64,000 nt of DNA from Sphingomonas aurea (GCF_030678875.1 NZ_JAUUDS010000007.1:1-64000); one strand, 5' to 3'. Positions 33,308 to 42,851 are shown, numbered from the stretch's first letter. The notes: generated by a model from the letters alone, not told the origin. A program made the numbers and translations.

Positions 33308-34255
33308 ATGCGCCTGTCGTTCGTCAAATGCCATGGATCGGGCAACGACTTCCCGCTGATCGACGCGCGAACCCTGTCGCTGGACGATATGGCATGGGCG
33401 GGTGTGGCGCGGGCGCTGGCGGATCGGGCGGGGCCGGTCGGCGGCGACGGTCTGCTGCTGTTGCTGACGGGGGATGCGACCCACCCGATCGGCTTCCGCA
33501 TGTTCAACAGCGATGGGTCGGAGGCGGAGACCTGCCTGAACGGCGTGCGCTGCGTCGCGCGGGCGGGCTTCGCGGCACTGGGGGTCGAGGCGGCGGGGGT
33601 ACGGCTGGTAGGATCGGTCGCGCAGGCGGCGCACGATCCGGACCTGGCGCCCGGCGTCTACACCGTGCGCGAGGTCGCCGGCCCGGCCTCGCTCGACGTC
33701 GCCGCCTGGCCGATGGCGATCGGCGTCGACCGAGTGGTCGACGCGTCCGTCCCGCCGCTCGGCGACCGGCGCTTCACCGCGGTGGCGATCCCCAACCCGC
33801 ACCTCGTCACCTTCGTCGAGGCAGTCGACGAGGCGGAGCTGGTGCGGCTGGGCACGATCTGCGAGTCGGCACCCGACTGGCTGCCGCGCCGCGCCAATGT
33901 CAGCTTCGTCGTCGTGGGTGAGGACAGCCTGTTCGTCCGCACCTTCGAGCGGGGGGTCGGCCTGACCGACAGTTGCGGCAGCGCGATGGCCGCCTCCACC
34001 TATGCCGCCTGCCTGACTGGGCGCTGGCGCTTCGGCGCGGAGGTGACGGTGCTGAACCGCGGCGGGCTGGTCCGCGCGATGGCGACCGAGGACGCGATGG
34101 TGACGATCGCCGGCAACGCGACTTTCGAGTGGGAGGGGGAGGTGACCGTCGACCCCGCCGCCGGGACCGCGAGCGATCGGGTCGTAACCCATCGCTATCC
34201 AACGGAAATCGCCGCCTGGGACGCGGTGAGGGCGCGCGCCGCCGCCTTTCGCTGA
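33308..34255 (+). CDS. Diaminopimelate epimerase-like protein (DapF family)
   Basis: 315 residues from MRLSFVKCHGSGNDFPLIDA behind GAGGAAATCCGCG. DapF features: HGSGNDF (9-15), GGDGLLLLL, FRMFNSDGSEAETCLNGVRC with the catalytic cysteine C76, IPNPHLVTFV, and LTDSCGSAMAAS with the second catalytic cysteine C223. The surroundings of both cysteines differ from standard DapF (CLNG in place of CGNG, SCGSAMA in place of ACGTGA). It may be a DapF paralogue with a changed substrate, or the housekeeping enzyme in this lineage. Neighbours are not lysine genes. A PhzF protein of the same fold is encoded two genes downstream. Confidence 0.75.
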   Translation: MRLSFVKCHGSGNDFPLIDARTLSLDDMAWAGVARALADRAGPVGGDGLLLLLTGDATHPIGFRMFNSDGSEAETCLNGVRCVARAGFAALGVEAAGVRLVGSVAQAAHDPDLAPGVYTVREVAGPASLDVAAWPMAIGVDRVVDASVPPLGDRRFTAVAIPNPHLVTFVEAVDEAELVRLGTICESAPDWLPRRANVSFVVVGEDSLFVRTFERGVGLTDSCGSAMAASTYAACLTGRWRFGAEVTVLNRGGLVRAMATEDAMVTIAGNATFEWEGEVTVDPAAGTASDRVVTHRYPTEIAAWDAVRARAAAFR

Positions 34256-34282
34256 CACGGCGCCATCCCCATATCGCCGGCC

Positions 34283-35101
34283 ATGGACATGCGGCAGGCG
34301 ATCGGCGACCGGGTGCGCGGGCTGGTGGGCTCGGGCGAGTTGGACCTGAGCCGCCCGGCGGGCGATGCCGGGCTGTTCGGTCCGGGCTCCGCGACCTGGG
34401 CGGTGCATGGCGACTTCACCAGCATGATGATCGGCGGCATCGCCTCGCTGCTGGTGCAGATGCTCCATCCCGGCGCGCTCGCCGGCGTGTGGGACCATAG
34501 CGACTTTCGCCGCGACATGACCGGGCGCCTGCGGCGGACGGCGCAGTTCATCTCGGTCACCAGCTATGGCTCGACCGAGGCGGCGGAGCGGATGATCGCG
34601 CGGGTACGCGGCGTGCACGACCGGGTGAGGGGGACGCTGCCCGATGGCACCCCCTACAGCGCCAACGACCCCGCGCTGCTCGCCTGGGTCCACGGCGTCG
34701 AGGTCGACAGCTTCCTGCGCGCGCATCTCCGCTATCGCGACCCGGCGATGCCGATGGTGCGGCAGGACGCCTATGTCGACGAGATGGCGGTGATTGCCGA
34801 GCGGCTGGGCGCGGGCGACGTGCCGCGCAGCCGCGCCGCGCTGTCGGCCTATCTGCTCGCCATGCGGCCGGCGCTGCGCGTCGATCACCGCACGCGCGAG
34901 GTGGCACGGCGGCTGATCGATCAACCCTCGCCCAGCCGGCTCAATGCTCCGATAAACGCAGTGATGATGCAGGCGGGGATCGAGCTGATGCCACGCTGGG
35001 CGGCGCGGTTGCACGGGCTCGACCTGCCCGCCGCCGGACGCCCGGCGATCCGGCTCGGCGCGCTCGGCGTCGGCCATCTGATGCGCTGGGCCTTGCGGTA
35101 A
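34283..35101 (+). CDS. Oxygenase MpaB family protein (DUF2236)
   Basis: 272 residues. The family blocks are visible: TWAVHGDFTSMMIGGIASLL, VQMLHPGALAGVWDHSDFRR, RTAQFISVTSYGSTEAAERM, VRGVHDRVRG, WVHGVEVDSFLRAHLRY, and MPMVRQDAYVDEM. The histidines in MLHPGA and WVHGVE are candidate haem or metal ligands, as in latex-clearing protein and MpaB-type cleavage enzymes. There is no signal peptide. The substrate is unknown. It lies 27 bases behind the DapF-like gene. Confidence 0.82.
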   Translation: MDMRQAIGDRVRGLVGSGELDLSRPAGDAGLFGPGSATWAVHGDFTSMMIGGIASLLVQMLHPGALAGVWDHSDFRRDMTGRLRRTAQFISVTSYGSTEAAERMIARVRGVHDRVRGTLPDGTPYSANDPALLAWVHGVEVDSFLRAHLRYRDPAMPMVRQDAYVDEMAVIAERLGAGDVPRSRAALSAYLLAMRPALRVDHRTREVARRLIDQPSPSRLNAPINAVMMQAGIELMPRWAARLHGLDLPAAGRPAIRLGALGVGHLMRWALR

Positions 35102-35154
35102 GCCGCACGACCCGTCACGCTGCTCCCCGACAACGAACTGGAAGAGGATCGGGC

Positions 35155-36000
35155 ATGGCGGACCGCGGCACCTGGCTGGTCGATGTGTTCCACGACGGCG
35201 CCTTCAGCGGCAATCCGCTGGCGGTGATCGCCAGCGATACCGAGCTGGACGCCGCCACGATGCAGCGCATGACGCGCTGGTTCAACCTGTCGGAAACCGC
35301 CTTCCTGCTGCCGCCGACCGACCCGGCCGCCGACTATCGCGTCCGCATCTTCACGCTGGAGCGCGAGCTGCCCTTTGCCGGCCACCCGACGCTCGGCAGC
35401 TGCCACGCGTGGCTGGAAGCCGGTGGCACGCCGCGCGATCCAGACCGCATCGTCCAGCAGTGCGGCGCCGGCTTGGTGTCGATCCGCCGCGACGGCGACC
35501 GGCTGGCCTTTGCCGCGCCGCCGCTGATCCGCTCCGGCCCTGTCGAGCGCGCGCACCGCGCTGCGGTGGCGCGGGTCCTCCACCTCGATCCGGCGGCGAT
35601 CCTGGCGTGCGAGTGGGTCGACAACGGCCCCGGCTGGATTGGCGTGCTGCTCGCCTCGGCCTATGACGTGCTCCACGTCCAGCCGATGCGCCACCATCCG
35701 GGCCGGGTCGAGATCGGGCTGATCGGTCCGCAGCCGGCCGGGTCGGATACGGCGTGGGAGGTGCGGACCTTCTTCACCGACGCGCAGCATGCACTGACCG
35801 AGGACCCGGTGACCGGCAGCTTCAACGCCTCGATTGCGCAGTGGCTGCGTGCTTCGGGCCGGGCCGATACCGGCTATGTCGCGGCGCAGGGCACCGCACT
35901 CGGCCGGCGTGGGCGGGTGTATGTCGACTATGATGCCGATGGGCAGGCATGGGTCGGCGGCCGGTCGCAGCTGATCGTGGGGGGAGCTTTGCTGGTTTAG
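35155..36000 (+). CDS. PhzF family isomerase-like protein
   Basis: 281 residues behind GAAGAGGATCGGGC. Typical PhzF start: LVDVFHDGAFSGNPLAVIAS; catalytic glutamate E47 in FNLSETAFLLPP; LPFAGHPTLGSCHAWL in the middle; DPVTGSFNASIAQWL in the second half, and GRVYVDYDADGQAWVGGRSQ at the end. The fold has two DapF-like halves but no catalytic cysteines, as known for PhzF. No phenazine genes are nearby, so this is one of the many PhzF-like enzymes without known substrate. Confidence 0.9.
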   Translation: MADRGTWLVDVFHDGAFSGNPLAVIASDTELDAATMQRMTRWFNLSETAFLLPPTDPAADYRVRIFTLERELPFAGHPTLGSCHAWLEAGGTPRDPDRIVQQCGAGLVSIRRDGDRLAFAAPPLIRSGPVERAHRAAVARVLHLDPAAILACEWVDNGPGWIGVLLASAYDVLHVQPMRHHPGRVEIGLIGPQPAGSDTAWEVRTFFTDAQHALTEDPVTGSFNASIAQWLRASGRADTGYVAAQGTALGRRGRVYVDYDADGQAWVGGRSQLIVGGALLV

Positions 36001-36039
36001 CTAAGAGGTTGTTCGCGCGGAGCGTGCGAATAATGCAGA

Positions 36040-36180
36040 AGATTGGGTTCGCGCGAAGACGCTAAGATGTCTTGTGCGTGGCGACGCACCTTCATCATCA
36101 CGTCTGAAGATTGAGAGCTGCTGCGCACCCGGACGCAACATCTTCGCGTCTTAGCGTCTTCGTGCGAAAATCAATCTTAT
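36040..36180. repeat. CGAAGACGCTAAG-type inverted repeat
   Basis: Left arm ttcgcgcgaagacgctaaga and right arm tcttagcgtcttcgtgcgaa are inverted around about 85 bases that contain no ORF. The unit is the same as in the repeat block at 14750-14970 (gcgaagacgcc, ggcgtcttagcgcg). It lies between the convergent PhzF gene and the telA operon. Confidence 0.85.
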
Positions 36181-36200
36181 CTCCGTGAACCGAAACCGGT

Positions 36201-36920
36201 TCAGCCCTCGCTGTCGCCCTTGTATTTCAGCTCCAGATAGCGGCTGCGCGTCTGCAGGCTGTCGAGATCGCCCTGCGCCAGCCGCTCGGTCATGCCGGCG
36301 ATCTCCCGTTCGATCAGGGCCAGGCCGTCGACCAGCGCCGCATCCGGCGTGCGGCCGTTGCGCTCGGTGCGGCGCAGCGGTTCGGGGACGCGGGCATAGT
36401 CGCCGACGAAGGCGGGCAGCTGCTCGCCGACCAGCCGGCGGATGTCCTGCGCCGCCTCTCCCTCCGGCTCGACGCGGGCGAGCTGCGGCGACAGCGTGCC
36501 GAGCCGGTCGCCGATGCGGTCGACCAGATGCTGGGCCGGTGCCGGCAGCATCATCCGCTGCGCGTTCAGCCAGCGCTCGGTCTGCGCGGGCAGCGCCTTG
36601 ATATCGACGGTCCTCAGCTTGTCGGGGGGCGGGGGGGCACGCTCGGTCGTAGCGGGCCAGACCGACAAGAGGACCGTTGCCGCGACCATTGCGCACAGGA
36701 TCAGGAAGAACCCCATGATCCCGATTCCACTGGGCAAGACCAGTCCGGCCACCAAGCCGGCGATCAGAATGGCGACGGCGGCCATGCCGATGCGCTTCAG
36801 CCGACGTCCGGCCGCGGCGCGGCTGCGGACCGATGAGCGGGGCAGGGGGGCAGCGCCCGGCTCACTGATCCGCGCCCAGCTGGCGCGCGCGGCGGCGATC
36901 GCGTCGTCGACTTCGCTCAT
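36201..36920 (-). CDS. Membrane protein of the telA operon, unknown function
   Basis: 239 residues. A basic N-terminal segment precedes two transmembrane helices (GMAAVAILIAGLVAGLVLPS and GIMGFFLILCAMVAATVLLS). A helical cytoplasmic C-terminal half follows (KLRTVDIKALPAQTERWLNA, then LERVEP-like and DLDSLQTRSRYLELKYKGDS). In many bacteria telA is paired with xpaC, which also has two helices and a helical tail, so this may be a functional counterpart. I do not see a diagnostic XpaC motif. It starts four bases behind the telA stop. Confidence 0.68.
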   Translation of the reverse strand: MSEVDDAIAAARASWARISEPGAAPLPRSSVRSRAAAGRRLKRIGMAAVAILIAGLVAGLVLPSGIGIMGFFLILCAMVAATVLLSVWPATTERAPPPPDKLRTVDIKALPAQTERWLNAQRMMLPAPAQHLVDRIGDRLGTLSPQLARVEPEGEAAQDIRRLVGEQLPAFVGDYARVPEPLRRTERNGRTPDAALVDGLALIEREIAGMTERLAQGDLDSLQTRSRYLELKYKGDSEG

Positions 36921-36924
36921 GCGG

Positions 36925-38151
36925 CTACAGCGCCTCCAGCCGGAACTGGTCGGTGCCCGGGCCCTTCAGCGCCCCCTGCGACGCGCCCTCGGCCCGCGCG
37001 ATATAGCCGCGCGACTTCTCCACCTCGTTGCCCAGCGTGTTGACCGTCGTCTTCATCGAATCGAGCGCCTTCAGCTTGAACGTGTCGATCGCGTCCATCG
37101 TGTCGTAGATGTTCTGGAACGCGCGCTGCAGCGTCTCCAGCGGGATCGTCGAGGCGGCGGCCTGTTCATGGATGCGCGCGGTGTTGCTGGCGAGCAGCTT
37201 GCCGGTCGAATCGATGATGTTGGCGGTCGTGGTGTTGAGCTGGGTGATCTGTTCCAGCACCAGCTTCTGATTGGTCAGTGCCTGCGCAACCGTCACCGCA
37301 GTACGCAGCGCGGCGACGGTGGTGGTGGAGGCCCGGTCGACGCCCTTCACCAGCTCGACATTGTTCTTCTTGACCAGGTCGAGCGCCAGATAGCCCTGCA
37401 CCGTGACCGCCATCTGGGTCAGCAGGTCCTGCGTGCGCTGGCGGGTGTAGAACAGCGCCGTCTCGCGGATCGCCTTCGCCTTGGCAGGGTCGGTGTGGTC
37501 GAGTTCGTTGGCCTTGTCTTCCAGCTTGGCGTCCATGCTGCGCGACAGGTGGATCATCTGCTCCAGCCGCCCCATCGCGGTCCACAGGTTCGCCCGCTCG
37601 GTATCGATCGCCGCATTGTCCATCAGCAGTTCGTCCTTGCCCGAGGACAGGCTCTTCAGGATCGAGCTGATGTGCGTCTGCGACGATTTATAGCTGTCGA
37701 AGTAATTGCGCATCTTGTTGCCGAACGGGATGATCCCGAACAGCTTCTGTGGCGCGGTCAGGTTGCCCTTCTTGCCGGGGTCGAGATCCTCGACGACGCG
37801 GCGCAGCTCGGCCAGGTCCTTGCCGACACCCGTCTCCTGATCCATCGCCTTGACCGGCCGGTCGAGGAAGCGGTTCGACTGGCCGGCAGCCTCGCGGATC
37901 TCCTTGGCGCCCATCGCGGTGATCGCATCGACCCGGCGGCCGAATTCGGGCGAGTTCACGTCCTGCGCGACGAGTTCGGCGACGAAACTGTCGACGCGGG
38001 TGTCCAGCTCGGACTTCTTGGTGTCGTCGACCGGCACCAGGCCCGCGGCCTTCTCAGCCTGCACGGTCGGCACCGGATCGGGCGGGGTCAGCACCAGCCC
38101 CCGGTCGGCCGTGCCATCCGCCGTGATCGTCTCGGTCGTCGTCGCCATCAT
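36925..38151 (-). CDS. telA: Toxic anion resistance protein TelA
   Basis: 408 residues, nearly all helical. Family blocks: LDTRVDSFVAELVAQDVNS, FLDRPVKAM, IIPFGNKMRNYFDSYKSSQT, HISSILKSLSSGKDELLMDN, NLWTAMGRLEQMIHLSRSMD, and LTQMAVTVQGYLALDLVKKN. TelA/KlaA proteins were found through tellurite resistance, but their normal role appears to be in envelope stress; the mechanism is unknown. It lacks membrane segments and probably works with the following membrane protein. Upstream, an AT-rich segment (gtgtatcatgttaataatac) is the likely promoter region. Confidence 0.92.
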   Translation of the reverse strand: MMATTTETITADGTADRGLVLTPPDPVPTVQAEKAAGLVPVDDTKKSELDTRVDSFVAELVAQDVNSPEFGRRVDAITAMGAKEIREAAGQSNRFLDRPVKAMDQETGVGKDLAELRRVVEDLDPGKKGNLTAPQKLFGIIPFGNKMRNYFDSYKSSQTHISSILKSLSSGKDELLMDNAAIDTERANLWTAMGRLEQMIHLSRSMDAKLEDKANELDHTDPAKAKAIRETALFYTRQRTQDLLTQMAVTVQGYLALDLVKKNNVELVKGVDRASTTTVAALRTAVTVAQALTNQKLVLEQITQLNTTTANIIDSTGKLLASNTARIHEQAAASTIPLETLQRAFQNIYDTMDAIDTFKLKALDSMKTTVNTLGNEVEKSRGYIARAEGASQGALKGPGTDQFRLEAL

Positions 38152-38339
38152 CGTCCTCCAACAGGCCGCGGCAATGTGACGGTAGTCGTGCCGGCGATCA
38201 AGTGTATCATGTTAATAATACGCCTCGACAGGTCGCAGCCGCGCCCCTCATGGAGGGCCATAAGCGCCGGCCCTTCCCGCGGCGCACCATTTCGGCTATG
38301 GGGCGCGGCAACCACAGCTCCAGACATTCAGGATTCCCC

Positions 38340-40181
38340 ATGAGCCTCCGCAACGTGGCGATCATCGCGCACGTCGATCACGGCAAGACGACGCTGGTCG
38401 ATCAGCTCTTTCGCCAGTCCGGCACCTTCCGCGACAACCAGCGCGTCGAAGAGCGGGCGATGGACTCGAACGACCTGGAAAAGGAGCGCGGGATCACCAT
38501 TCTCGCCAAGCCGACTTCGGTCGACTGGACCCCGCCGGGCGCCAGCGAAAGCGTGCGGATCAACATCGTCGACACGCCGGGCCACGCCGATTTCGGCGGC
38601 GAGGTGGAGCGAATCCTGTCGATGGTCGACGGCGTCGTCCTGCTGGTCGATTCGTCGGAAGGCGCGATGCCGCAGACCAAGTTCGTGACCGGCAAGGCGC
38701 TGGCGCTGGGCCTGAAGCCGATCGTCGTCGTCAACAAGGTCGACCGTCCCGACGCGCGCATCCAGGAGGTGCTCGACGAGGTGTTCGACCTGTTCGTGTC
38801 GCTCGATGCGAATGACGAGCAGCTCGACTTCCCGGTGCTCTACGCGTCGGGCCGGAACGGCTATGCCTCGACCGACATGGACGCGCGCGAGGGCACGCTG
38901 ATCCCGATGTTCGAGACGATCGTCAGCCACGTCCCGGCGCCCAAGGTCGATGTCGACGCGCCGTTCACCTTCCTCGTCACGCTGCTCGACCGCGACAATT
39001 TCCTCGGTCGCATCCTGACCGGCCGGGTCAATTCGGGCACGGTCAAGACCAACCAGCAGATCCACGCGCTCGACAATGACGGTAACGTCGTCGAGGTCGG
39101 CCGCGCGTCGAAGATCCTGTCGTTCCGCGGCCTCGACCGCGTGCCGGTGGACGAGGCGAAGGCAGGCGACATCATCAGCCTGGCCGGCCTGACCACCGCG
39201 ACCGTCGCCAACACCATTGCCGACATCACCGTGTCGGAGGCGCTGCACGCCCAGCCGATCGATCCGCCGACGCTGTCGATGCGCTTCGCGGTGAACGACT
39301 CGCCGATGGCGGGGCGCGAGGGCACCAAGGTGACCAGCCGCATGATCCGCGACCGCCTGTTCCGTGAGGCCGAGTCGAACGTTGCCGTCAAGGTGACCGA
39401 GGCGGCCGACCGCGACAGCTATGAGGTGGCAGGCCGCGGCGAGCTTCAGCTCGGCGTGCTGATCGAGACGATGCGCCGCGAGGGCTTCGAGCTGGGCATC
39501 AGCCGCCCGCGCGTGCTGTTCGGCGAGGACGAGACCGGCAAGAAGACCGAGCCGTACGAGACGGTCATCATCGACGTCGACGACGAATATTCGGGCACGG
39601 TCGTCGAGAAGATGAACCTGCGCAAGGCGGAGATGACCGACATGCGCCCGTCGACCGGCGGCAAGACGCGCATCACCTTCTCCGCGCCCAGCCGCGGCAT
39701 GATCGGCTACCACGGCGAGTTCCTGTCGGATACGCGCGGCACCGGCATCATGAACCGGCTGTTCGAGAAGTACGGCCCGCACAAGGGCAATATCGAGGGC
39801 CGCAAGAACGGCGTCCTGATCTCGAATGGCGCCGGCGAGGCGCAGGGCTATGCGCTCGGGCCGCTCGAGGATCGCGGTATCCTGTTCGTCGGGCATGGCG
39901 AGGCGCTCTATGAGGGCATGATTATCGGCGAGAACGCCAAGACGGATGACCTCGAGGTCAATCCGATGAAGGCGAAGCAGCTGACCAACTTCCGCGCGTC
40001 GGGCGGCAAGGACGATGCCATTCGCCTGACCCCGCCCAAGAAGATGACGCTGGAGCAGGCGATCGCCTATATCGACGACGACGAGATGGTCGAGGTGACG
40101 CCCAAGTCGATCCGCCTGCGCAAGCGCCACCTCGACCCGCACGAGCGCAAGAAGGCCAGCCGCGCCAAGATCGCGGCGTAA
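38340..40181 (+). CDS. typA: Ribosome-associated GTPase TypA/BipA
   Basis: 613 residues from [20 protein letters not shown]; upstream in-frame codons lie in the intergenic region. GTPase motifs: G1 AHVDHGKTT (10-18), switch [23 protein letters not shown], with the family's [20 protein letters not shown] in switch I. EF-G-like domains III and V follow, then the TypA-specific C-terminal domain ([20 protein letters not shown]). TypA binds the 70S ribosome and is important in stress and low temperature. It is a single-gene unit here. Confidence 0.96.
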   Translation: MSLRNVAIIAHVDHGKTTLVDQLFRQSGTFRDNQRVEERAMDSNDLEKERGITILAKPTSVDWTPPGASESVRINIVDTPGHADFGGEVERILSMVDGVVLLVDSSEGAMPQTKFVTGKALALGLKPIVVVNKVDRPDARIQEVLDEVFDLFVSLDANDEQLDFPVLYASGRNGYASTDMDAREGTLIPMFETIVSHVPAPKVDVDAPFTFLVTLLDRDNFLGRILTGRVNSGTVKTNQQIHALDNDGNVVEVGRASKILSFRGLDRVPVDEAKAGDIISLAGLTTATVANTIADITVSEALHAQPIDPPTLSMRFAVNDSPMAGREGTKVTSRMIRDRLFREAESNVAVKVTEAADRDSYEVAGRGELQLGVLIETMRREGFELGISRPRVLFGEDETGKKTEPYETVIIDVDDEYSGTVVEKMNLRKAEMTDMRPSTGGKTRITFSAPSRGMIGYHGEFLSDTRGTGIMNRLFEKYGPHKGNIEGRKNGVLISNGAGEAQGYALGPLEDRGILFVGHGEALYEGMIIGENAKTDDLEVNPMKAKQLTNFRASGGKDDAIRLTPPKKMTLEQAIAYIDDDEMVEVTPKSIRLRKRHLDPHERKKASRAKIAA

Positions 40182-40362
40182 GGCGGGCCGGCCCAGGCGG
40201 AGCGAAGCTCCGCCGCGGCTCAAGGCTCGTCCGGCCGGCCGCGCCGAAAGCGCGGACCGACGACGCGGCTTCGCCGCGGAGTTATGGGAAAAGACTACCC
40301 ATCATGCCGGGCTTGTCCCGGCATGACCAACGGGGCGGCCAGCCTCCGCGGGAACTCAGCCG
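40182..40362. repeat. Repeat-filled gap between typA and the EVE gene
   Basis: Three hairpins are visible. At about 40198-40217 is ggcggagc-gaa-gctccgcc. At about 40241-40280 lies a GC-rich imperfect hairpin (cgcggcttcgccgcg). At 40302-40326 is the perfect palindrome tcatgccggg-cttgt-cccggcatga, which recurs almost unchanged at 62701-62725. The two genes are convergent, so these may end both transcripts. No ORF is supported. Confidence 0.75.
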
Positions 40363-40758
40363 CTACCCTGCCAACTCCACGATCACCGCCCACTCCGCAT
40401 CCGTGACCGGCGACACCGACAGCCGCGACTGGCGCAGCATCGCCATCCCGGCCAGCCGCGGGTCCGCCTTCATCATAGCCAGCGTCACCGGCGCCGGCAG
40501 CGGCCCATCGGGCTTCAGCGCTACCGACACCCAGCCTTCGTCGCCGTCCGGCTGTGCCACGCGGCAGACCCGCGCGACGCCTACCGCCGCCTTGGCCGCA
40601 CCGCTGTGATAGACCAGTACCGGATCGCCGACCGCCATCGCGCGGAGGTGGCGGGCGGCCGCATGGTTGCGCACGCCGTCCCACTCAGTGCCGCCGTCGC
40701 GGCACAGGTCGGCAAAGGCGTAGCTGTCGGGCTCTGTCTTCACCAGCCAGCGGGCCAT
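40363..40758 (-). CDS. EVE domain protein
   Basis: 131 residues starting at MARWLVKTEPDSYAFADLCR behind GAGGAGGTTCAGCC; the in-frame extension upstream is not coding-like. EVE features: WLVKTEPDSY at the N-terminus, EWDGVRNHAAARHLRAMAVG, DPVLVYHSG, VGVARVCRVA, WVSVALKPDGPLPAPVTLAM, and the last strand RLSVSPVTDAEWAVIVELAG. The domain resembles PUA/YTH folds and binds modified bases in DNA or RNA. As a stand-alone protein its target here is unknown. Confidence 0.9.
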   Translation of the reverse strand: MARWLVKTEPDSYAFADLCRDGGTEWDGVRNHAAARHLRAMAVGDPVLVYHSGAAKAAVGVARVCRVAQPDGDEGWVSVALKPDGPLPAPVTLAMMKADPRLAGMAMLRQSRLSVSPVTDAEWAVIVELAG

Positions 40759-40883
40759 GGCTGAACCTCCTCTAAATACCGCATTCCGCGGCCGTTCAGC
40801 GGCGCCCTGATAGGGCCGCAACACGGTCGCACCTTCATGCGTTTCATTCGGGCGGACCGGGCGTATCATGTAGGAGGTTCGAG

Positions 40884-41240
40884 ATGAACGGGTTGATGAG
40901 AAAGGCAGGGCTGGGCATCGCACTGGCGGCCACCGCGCTCACCGCAGCGGCGCCGGCCGATGCGCAGCGCTGGGGGCGTTACCGCCACTATGATCGTGGC
41001 GGCAACGCGGCGGCAGGTGCGGTGCTGGGCGGTATCGTCGGGCTGGGGATCGGCGCGGCGATCGCGTCGAACAACCGGTCGCGCTACTATGATCGCGGCT
41101 ATTATTACGACGCGCCGCCACCGCCACCGCCGGTCTATCGCGATCGCGGCTATTATTACGACGACTATCGCCCGCGCTGCTGGACCGAGTATCGGCGCGA
41201 CTATGACGGCTATCCGGTTCCCGTCCGCGTCTGCAACTGA
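40884..41240 (+). CDS. Secreted Gly/Tyr-rich protein with glycine zipper
   Basis: 118 residues behind TAGGAGGTTCGAG. A signal peptide (MRKAGLGIALAATALTAAAP, cleaved near ADA-Q) is followed by a short glycine-zipper helix (AGAVLGGIVGLGIGAAIASN). Then comes a region of Arg/Tyr/Asp repeats (YYDRGYYYD, PPPPPPVY, DRGYYYDDY) ending with CWTEYRRDYDGYPVPVRVCN, where two cysteines may pair. Such envelope proteins are common and uncharacterised. A strong terminator follows, so it is probably monocistronic. Confidence 0.78.
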   Translation: MNGLMRKAGLGIALAATALTAAAPADAQRWGRYRHYDRGGNAAAGAVLGGIVGLGIGAAIASNNRSRYYDRGYYYDAPPPPPPVYRDRGYYYDDYRPRCWTEYRRDYDGYPVPVRVCN

Positions 41241-41267
41241 CGCGAGAACGGCAACGGCCAACGGGGG

Positions 41268-41300
41268 ACGGCGCGGGCTTCACGGTCCGCGCCGTTTTTT
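41268..41300 (+). terminator. Rho-independent terminator of the Gly/Tyr-rich gene
   Basis: The stem acggcgcgg / ccgcgccgt encloses the loop gcttcacggt and is followed by a run of six T's. Confidence 0.88.
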
Positions 41301-41336
41301 GTGGCCGCTGTGCGAGCGGACGGCTAAGCGGCGGAC

Positions 41337-41609
41337 ATGACCGACACGCCCCCCGACCGCCTCTCGATCGATCCCGACAGCCCGTATTTCGACCAGCCGC
41401 TGCTCGAGCGTGGCATCGGCATCCGTTTCAAGGGTGTCGAGCGCAAGGACGTGGAGGAATATTCGATATCCGAGAACTGGGTCCGCGTCGCCCTGGGCAA
41501 GAAGGTCGACCGCCGCGGCCGCCCGCTGACGATCAAGCTCTCCGGCCCGGTCGAGGCGTGGTTCCAGCGCCCGGCCGAGGGTGACGAGGGCGCGTCCGCC
41601 GAGGGCTGA
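41337..41609 (+). CDS. DUF3297 family protein
   Basis: 90 residues. The family pattern is PPDRLSIDPDSPYFDQPLLE, then GIGIRFKGVERKDVEEYSIS and ENWVRVALGKKVDRRGRPLT. A variable acidic C-terminus (EGDEGASAEG) ends it. There is no signal peptide, so it is cytoplasmic. The function is unknown. It is convergent with the frameshifted MFS gene, with only 13 bases between the stops. Confidence 0.88.
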   Translation: MTDTPPDRLSIDPDSPYFDQPLLERGIGIRFKGVERKDVEEYSISENWVRVALGKKVDRRGRPLTIKLSGPVEAWFQRPAEGDEGASAEG

Positions 41610-41622
41610 CCGTCGGCATGCG

Positions 41623-42851
41623 TCAGCGCCAGCCGGCGCGTGACAGCGGGAAGATCAGCCATCCGCCCAGCCCGGCGATGATGCAGATGCTCCCGCCGAG
41701 TACATAGGCACTGGTGGCATGGTCCGGCGTGAACAGTCCGCCGGTCAGGAAGCCGAAAACGCCGGCGCCGTTCGTTGCCGCGCTGTAGAGGGCAGCGACC
41801 TTTCCATGCGCGCCGGCCGACGCTTCGCGTTGCAGCGTCGTCCGCACGGCGACGTTGTAGACGCTGTTGGCCGCACCGCCGAACAGGAAGGCGATGCCGA
41901 TGACCGCAATGCCCAGCGCCATCGTCGTGCCCACGATACCAATCGCAAGCGTCGCGGCGCCCATCACCACCGCGGCGGCAAAGGCGACCGGCACGGAGTG
42001 CGGCATCCTCAGCGTGCCGGCAGCCGCAGCTCCGGCCATCATCCCGCCCGCCCAGCAGGCGGTCAGGACGCCGAAGGCGGTGGGTCCCGCTGCCAGCGAC
42101 ACGGTGACAAGGAAGACGAAGGCGACGTCCGCGATCGCCGTTCCATAGACCGCCAGTGTGAGCGATCCGATCATCGCGGTGATCCGGGTGTCGCGCAGGA
42201 AGGGGAGATATTCGCGCCACAGGGTCGCACGCTCGGATTCTGCCGGCGTCATAGCCGGACGACGCAATCCGCTGCCCAGCACGATGACGGCAAGAACAAC
42301 GAAACTTGCCGCGTCGAGCAGTAGCGCGTTGGACGTGCCGCCCCATGCCACCAGCATACCGCCGGCGATCGGCCCGATGAGCATGCCCACGCTGCGGACG
42401 AATTCGAGCACTGCATTTGCGCGGGTCAGTGTCATGCCCAATCCGACCGCCAGGACAGGGATGAGCGCGAAACTGGCCGTGCCGCCGATCGCGAACGACA
42501 GGCTGAGAAGACCGGCGCCGATCAGGGTGGACGCAAGATCCGGACGCCATGCGATCCACGCGATGACTGTGCGTTGACGATCGCGGTGACGACGAGCATC
42601 TTGCCCGCGTCGCGACGGTCGACCAGTCTGCCTGCCAGCGGCGTCACGAGCAGTCCCGGCAGCAACTCGGCGATCAGCAGCATAGGTACGGCCAGCGGCG
42701 TCCGATCTCCGGCGGTCCGGAACATCAGGGTGATGAGCGATATCTCGTCCCCGATTGTCGACACGGTCAGGGCTGCCAGCAACAGCCAGCCCCATCCCTT
42801 CCTGATCCGGACATCCGGCACGTCGCTCGCCTCCCGAGCGCCCGTCTGCAT
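41623..42851 (-). pseudogene. MFS transporter gene interrupted by a frameshift
   Basis: The minus strand encodes an MFS protein in two frames. The N-terminal part starts near MQTGAREASDVPD and gives DEISLITLMFRTAG, LLIAELLPGLLVTPLAGR and LVDRRDAGKMLVVTAIVNA, i.e. helices 1-3 and the MFS motif A region. It then runs out of frame at about 42568-42576. The continuation TVIAWIAWRPDLASTLIGAG, FALIPVLAVGLGMTLTRANA and later helices is in the frame that ends at the stated stop. One missing base at AACGCACAGTC joins the two parts (VNA + TVIAW). It could be a real pseudogene or a sequencing error. There is no slippery homopolymer. Confidence 0.82.

Noticed and set aside
35155..36000. Phenazine biosynthesis cluster
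   Set aside because: PhzF-like proteins are widespread; no other phz gene is in the window.
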